Positions 60,241-64,000 of a DNA stretch of 64,000 bases are shown piece by piece. The notes beneath the pieces were generated by a model, which was given only the letters and a program-made list of their open reading frames with translations, was not told the origin of the DNA and searched no databases. The stretch is taken from contig NZ_JACDRR010000016.1 of assembly GCF_013449375.1 (NCBI RefSeq), positions 1 through 64,000 of the forward strand, given 5' to 3'. The position numbers and the translations under genes were made by a program. Position 1 is the first letter of the stretch, and the number at the start of each line of letters is the position of its first letter. This DNA is from Pectobacterium sp. CFBP8739 (GTDB lineage: Bacteria; Pseudomonadota; Gammaproteobacteria; Enterobacterales; Enterobacteriaceae).

Positions 60241-62837
60241 CGTGTCATCATCAATGTTAAGGGCTTTCCTACATAGCGCGGGATGAATGATACGACCCAG
60301 GCCACAGTGTTGAGGAAGGCCAGAATGATCTTGCGTATGACGGGGGGAGCGTAATCCGCCAAACGCAGGTAGCCGCGAAAACCGAGGGAGAGTACATCAA
60401 CCAGACTGTCGACCGGTTTATCCTGCGAAAAACTGTCTTGCCAGAGTGCCCAAGTATCGGCGCGAGCAAAAGTACATTGAATAAAATCAATATGTTGATG
60501 AATAGTCAGGTTATTCATACGCAGGCCAATCTTGTTATCGAACACGCGGGTGGTGCTGAACGGGAAAGCGTATTCCTGCTGGCCGCGTTTTAGCAACAGT
60601 GAAACGTTGTCCCCGACTTGAAGAATACCTGATTCACGGGCTTCAATGCCGACGCCGCCATCGGAATAGTCGCGCAGAACGCAGGGGAAAAGATGGCCAT
60701 CGGCGCGTATCAGAGCGACGGGCATCGACATCTCTACCCGATGCGCTTGGCGAACCTGTTTGGCCTCTACTGCAACTGCAACGGCGCCCCCTAAAATGGT
60801 CATGTTATAGGCGACCCAAAGCAGACTGATGAGTGTGGTCATGATCTCTTCCTGCGGCCCACTCATCAGACGCCAGATGCCGTACACCACACCCGCGATA
60901 TTCAGCAGCACCAGTACCAGATAAGGCCGCGTGATTACCCAATCGACGTGCTGTTCTTCAACCAGCCCGCCTTTGGCCGTCACGTTGAATTTCCCTTTAT
61001 GTGGGTTAAACAGCGCGACGGTAGTCGGGCGGGCGATGTACCACGCCAGCACGGTTTCATAGACCTCACTCCAGAATGAGTGGCGGTAGCGCCCCTGTAC
61101 GCGTGAGTTGGTCAGGCTGGCGTGCGCCATGTGCGGGAGTACGTAGAGCGCGATCGCCAGCGCGGGGGCGAAAATGATATAGGCGTGCAGCAGCAGAAAC
61201 GCCAGTGGTGCTGTCAGGAAAATCAGCCGAGGAATACCGGACAAAAAATGCATCATGGCGTTGACATAGCACAGCCGTTGCCCCAGCTTCAGCCCGTTGC
61301 CAAGCAGGGGATTGTCCAACCGGAAGATTTGTACCATGCCGCGCGCCCAGCGGATACGCTGCCCAATGTGGGCCGAGAGGCTTTCGGTCGCCAGTCCGGC
61401 GGCCTGCGGAATACGAATATACGCCGAACTGTATCCACGGCGATGCAGGCGCAGTGAGGTGTGTGCGTCCTCCGTGACCGTTTCGACCGCGATTCCACCA
61501 ATTTCATCCAGCGGCTTACGCCGTAGGATGGCGCAGGAACCGCAGAAGAACGTGGCATCCCACATATCATTACCATCCTGAACCAGACCGTAGAACAGCG
61601 TGCCTTCATTAGGCGTGCGGCGGAAGCGGCCCAAGTTGCGCTCAAACGGGTCAGGAGAGAAGAAATGGTGCGGGGTTTGCAGCATCGCCAGCTTTTTGTC
61701 TTTGAAAAACCAGCCCATGGTTAATTGCAGAAAGGAGCGGGTCGGAACGTGGTCACAGTCGAAAATGGCGACGAATTCGCCTGTTGCCTGCTTCAGCGCG
61801 TTGTTGATATTCCCGGCTTTGGCATGTTCGTGCGTGACGCGGGCGATGTAATGGACGCCGACTTCTTCTGCGAAGGCTTTAAATTCGGCGCGGCCGCCGT
61901 CATCCAGAATATAGATAGCGAGCTTATCCTTCGGCCAGTCGATACCCAGTGCGGCATACACCGTCGGTTTCACCACGCTCAGTGGTTCGTTGTAGGTCGG
62001 GATCATCAGATCGACGGTCGGCCATGCTTCGCTGTCGTCTGGCAAGGAAACGGGGTGGCGGTTCAGTGGCCAGATTGTCTGGAAATAACCCAGCACCAAC
62101 ACGACCCAAGCATAGGTTTCCGCTGCCAACAGTAACATGCCGCAGACCAAGCTGAGCGGGTCGTCCCAGTTCAGTGTTTCGGTGTAGCGCCACCATAAGT
62201 AACGGCAGGAGACAGTGAAAGAAAGGGCAATCATCATGAGCGTCGGCATACGTCCCGGCATGTTACGCACGAGCATGGCGATGCCCCACAGCAGCGTCAT
62301 GAAGATAAACTGTGATAGCAAATCAAATGGCTGCGTGATGCATAGTAGCGCCAACGCCGCGCACAGCAGGCTCAGTATCACTGTCACCAGCGTTTGTATG
62401 TCGCTGGTTTTGGCAGAACCTGACTTCCCGTCTTCGTGCTCGTCAGTATGGGTGTCGTTAATGCGCTCAAACAGCTCGTACAGCGCGTTCATGTAACGCT
62501 GCTGCCAGCGCGATAACGCAGGGAAGAACGTGCGGCGCGGTGTCGGCAACGCGCCGTTCTTAATGGTCAGCAGCCAAAGACCCTGCGTCAGGTAGCGAAG
62601 TATATCGCCCGGACGTGGGCGTTGAGGTGAAATATGTGGGAACCAGTCGGTTCGTTGTGTGCGAATCTGTTGCCAGCCCTCGGACTCCAACCGCAGGACG
62701 ATCCAGCCGAGTATCGCAAACAACGTGGCGAGAAAGGCGGAAAAGGCCGAAGCGCCCTGCTGACGATAGCCGTAGTAGCGCTGTTGTATCGCTTGTTTGG
62801 CGGGAGGGACGAGAAAGAGGCGCAGAATCCCGCTCAT
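60237..62837 (-). CDS. bcsA: Cellulose synthase catalytic subunit BcsA
   Basis: UDP-glucose 4-beta-glucosyltransferase of 866 residues, family GT2, in the inner membrane. Visible catalytic motifs are YILDDGGR (substrate Asp), the DCDH metal motif in AIFDCDHVPTRSF, the base in TVTEDAHTS, and QRIRWARG (QxxRW) holding the acceptor. A C-terminal PilZ domain (RQAHR, then DYSDGGVGIEA near residue 690) binds cyclic di-GMP and activates the enzyme. About eight helices surround the glycosyltransferase core. The N-terminal 100-150 residues are specific to enterobacterial BcsA. Start and stop overlap bcsQ and bcsB respectively. Confidence 0.97.
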   Translation of the reverse strand: MSGILRLFLVPPAKQAIQQRYYGYRQQGASAFSAFLATLFAILGWIVLRLESEGWQQIRTQRTDWFPHISPQRPRPGDILRYLTQGLWLLTIKNGALPTPRRTFFPALSRWQQRYMNALYELFERINDTHTDEHEDGKSGSAKTSDIQTLVTVILSLLCAALALLCITQPFDLLSQFIFMTLLWGIAMLVRNMPGRMPTLMMIALSFTVSCRYLWWRYTETLNWDDPLSLVCGMLLLAAETYAWVVLVLGYFQTIWPLNRHPVSLPDDSEAWPTVDLMIPTYNEPLSVVKPTVYAALGIDWPKDKLAIYILDDGGRAEFKAFAEEVGVHYIARVTHEHAKAGNINNALKQATGEFVAIFDCDHVPTRSFLQLTMGWFFKDKKLAMLQTPHHFFSPDPFERNLGRFRRTPNEGTLFYGLVQDGNDMWDATFFCGSCAILRRKPLDEIGGIAVETVTEDAHTSLRLHRRGYSSAYIRIPQAAGLATESLSAHIGQRIRWARGMVQIFRLDNPLLGNGLKLGQRLCYVNAMMHFLSGIPRLIFLTAPLAFLLLHAYIIFAPALAIALYVLPHMAHASLTNSRVQGRYRHSFWSEVYETVLAWYIARPTTVALFNPHKGKFNVTAKGGLVEEQHVDWVITRPYLVLVLLNIAGVVYGIWRLMSGPQEEIMTTLISLLWVAYNMTILGGAVAVAVEAKQVRQAHRVEMSMPVALIRADGHLFPCVLRDYSDGGVGIEARESGILQVGDNVSLLLKRGQQEYAFPFSTTRVFDNKIGLRMNNLTIHQHIDFIQCTFARADTWALWQDSFSQDKPVDSLVDVLSLGFRGYLRLADYAPPVIRKIILAFLNTVAWVVSFIPRYVGKPLTLMMTR

Positions 62838-63571
62838 ACGCCGCTTTCCTTAACGTGAATCAGGCACCAATTTGCCAACGTCATGATTTCTTCTGCTGCT
62901 ACGCTGCCCGAGCGACATTCACCCAAAGGTTGCTTCAGCATGAGTGATTCGGCCAACGCTTCGTCACGGTGTATCACCAGGGGCAACAGGTGTGACAGAG
63001 TGTGGAGCCAGAGCTGGTGTAAATCCTGTTGGGACGTGCTAAGAGGAGAAAATTGGTTCACCAAGAAATGACACTGACGCGACAATATCTGCTGGTGTAT
63101 GCGTGAATGGCAATTGGCATCCGCTACCAGTACCTGAAAAACGGTATTCGCGGTGGCTAATGCTTGTCGCGTGAGCGGGCTGTTGTCCGCTGGCACATCA
63201 AGCAGTATCCAGCGGTGGCGGCCTGATGCGCTAATCTGTGCCAGATTTTTTTGCCAAGTAGCGGGGTGCTGGTGGTAATGCTGTTGGAGTGTGGCGACGT
63301 CTTGTGCGTTTAAACGACCAAACGGCAGAAAATCTAACCTGGGCAGATACTGCATCGCTCCCGTGTGCCATGGCATGCCGTCGGCTTCCGCCCGTGCCCA
63401 GCCTCGACGTTGTTCAAACGGCATAGCGAAGTGAATACGCAGCAAGTTGTCCGGTGAGAAATCAATCACCAGCGCGGATTCGCCCAACTGTTGTAAGGCC
63501 CACCCCAGTGCGGCGGCTATCGAGGTTGTGCCCACGCCGCCGCGGATTCCCTGCAAGGCAATCACGGGCAT
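62834..63571 (-). CDS. bcsQ: BcsQ, MinD-like ATPase of the cellulose operon
   Basis: A ParA/MinD-type protein of 245 residues. The P-loop region reads QGIRGGVGTTSIAAALGWAL; the signature lysines of MinD are changed, as also in E. coli BcsQ. Other conserved parts are ALVIDFSPDNLLRIHF and WILLDVPADNSPLT. In E. coli BcsQ forms a complex with BcsR and binds BcsA/BcsE at the pole or in the secretion complex; it is required for cellulose export. The reading frame is intact here (E. coli K-12 has a premature stop). The stop overlaps bcsA by four bases and bcsR is two bases upstream. Confidence 0.95.
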   Translation of the reverse strand: MPVIALQGIRGGVGTTSIAAALGWALQQLGESALVIDFSPDNLLRIHFAMPFEQRRGWARAEADGMPWHTGAMQYLPRLDFLPFGRLNAQDVATLQQHYHQHPATWQKNLAQISASGRHRWILLDVPADNSPLTRQALATANTVFQVLVADANCHSRIHQQILSRQCHFLVNQFSPLSTSQQDLHQLWLHTLSHLLPLVIHRDEALAESLMLKQPLGECRSGSVAAEEIMTLANWCLIHVKESGV

Positions 63572-63573
63572 CG

Positions 63574-63783
63574 TTAGTCATTCCCTGTCGGTTCTTTTAA
63601 TTCATCCAGCAGTGGCCAGCGAGCCATCATTTGACTCAGACGCGCCTGACGGGCGATATCGATATAGTTAATATCAGGTAACGAAAAGACCTGACTGAGA
63701 ACCCGTAGATCGTCATCGGCTTTGGCATTGTCGGTTAAATTGGTGCGTGCGTTGGTATTTATACGAGTCGGTTCGTTATTCAT
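63574..63783 (-). CDS. bcsR: BcsR (YhjR), small cellulose regulatory subunit
   Basis: A 69-residue protein. The conserved C-terminal half is the YhjR domain: DLRVLSQVFSLPDINYIDIA followed by RLSQMMARWPLLDEL. The N-terminus is Asn/Thr-rich and disordered. BcsR works with BcsQ in tuning of cellulose secretion in enterobacteria. The ATG at 63783 is chosen (AGAGGCATGGA upstream); the longest frame would add 18 residues. It is the first gene of the operon. Confidence 0.88.
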   Translation of the reverse strand: MNNEPTRINTNARTNLTDNAKADDDLRVLSQVFSLPDINYIDIARQARLSQMMARWPLLDELKEPTGND

Positions 63784-64000
63784 TCCATGCCTCTGAAATA
63801 AGCTGTCCATTCCCTTTAAGACGACAAAGGGAAACATCCGAATGGCAGATGTGGTAGTTCGCTTACCGCCCTACAACAGACAGTCTGGCTGGTGAATGTT
63901 GATGCCTCTGCTGTCTTTTATCATGTAGTCAGGTCTACCGATTAACTATAGCAGTGAACTCTTGATTACAATATGAATAGAAAAATAGTGACAGCTTACT
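63784..64000. other. Promoter region of the bcs operon (window edge)
   Basis: The last 217 bases hold no gene that I recognise. In relatives bcsE-bcsF-bcsG lie divergent here, so the region probably contains divergent promoters. It is cut by the window end and no -10/-35 pair is convincing. Confidence 0.4.

Overview
The window looks like a chromosomal segment of a soft-rot enterobacterium, most likely Pectobacterium. The evidence is the high protein similarity to E. coli K-12 orthologues recalled from memory (YidA, DgoRKADT, YidR/YidQ, IbpA/IbpB, YidE, DcuSR, DppABCDF, AvtA, EamA, BcsRQABZC), together with ERIC repeats. The genus is an inference; no database was searched.

Layout. 1-1046: yidA between two terminators. 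1144-9779: an accessory block with a divergent LysR regulator, a peptide-type ABC transporter (binding protein, two permeases, one double ATPase) and two nucleoside hydrolases. A wrecked dihydrodipicolinate-synthase-family gene lies inside it. 9816-10473: a HigBA-type toxin-antitoxin pair. 10658-15904: D-galactonate catabolism (dgoRKAD, then dgoT after a 390-base gap) with a palindromic DgoR operator. 16138-18561: a small unnamed operon of a UlaG-like metallo-beta-lactamase-fold hydrolase, a two-helix membrane protein and an MFS transporter. 18672-22926: a DUF1471 secreted protein and ssuADCB sulfonate use without ssuE. 23344-26424: a cellobiose-type PTS (IIB, IIC) with a 6-phospho-beta-glucosidase but no IIA. 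26607-32059: a second DUF1471 protein, then the conserved yidR-yidQ-ibpA-ibpB-yidE cluster with a sigma-32 promoter and two ROSE-like RNA thermometers.

32558-38145: an ERIC pair, then a C4-dicarboxylate module in which the DcuS/DcuR two-component system sits between a DASS-family and a 2HCT-family transporter instead of a Dcu carrier. 38146-39619 is a long AT-rich gap ending in a 15-bp tandem repeat just before dppA. 39620-45397: dppABCDF. 45495-51412: avtA, a secreted DUF4432 protein behind a CRP-like site, eamA and ggt. 51477-53407 is a scar: a frameshifted immunity gene, the C-terminal toxin tip of a CdiA-type polymorphic toxin, an IS30-family element with an amber-interrupted transposase, and the 3' end of a different DMT-family transporter. 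53453-63783: the cellulose synthase operon bcsRQABZC on the minus strand; its promoter lies at the right edge of the window.

How the parts fit: most of the window is uptake plus first-step catabolism (galactonate, sulfonates, beta-glucosides, dicarboxylates, peptides, probably nucleosides), as expected for a plant-associated bacterium. The heat-shock chaperones and cellulose matrix genes belong to the conserved backbone. Between backbone blocks lie insertions at different stages of decay.
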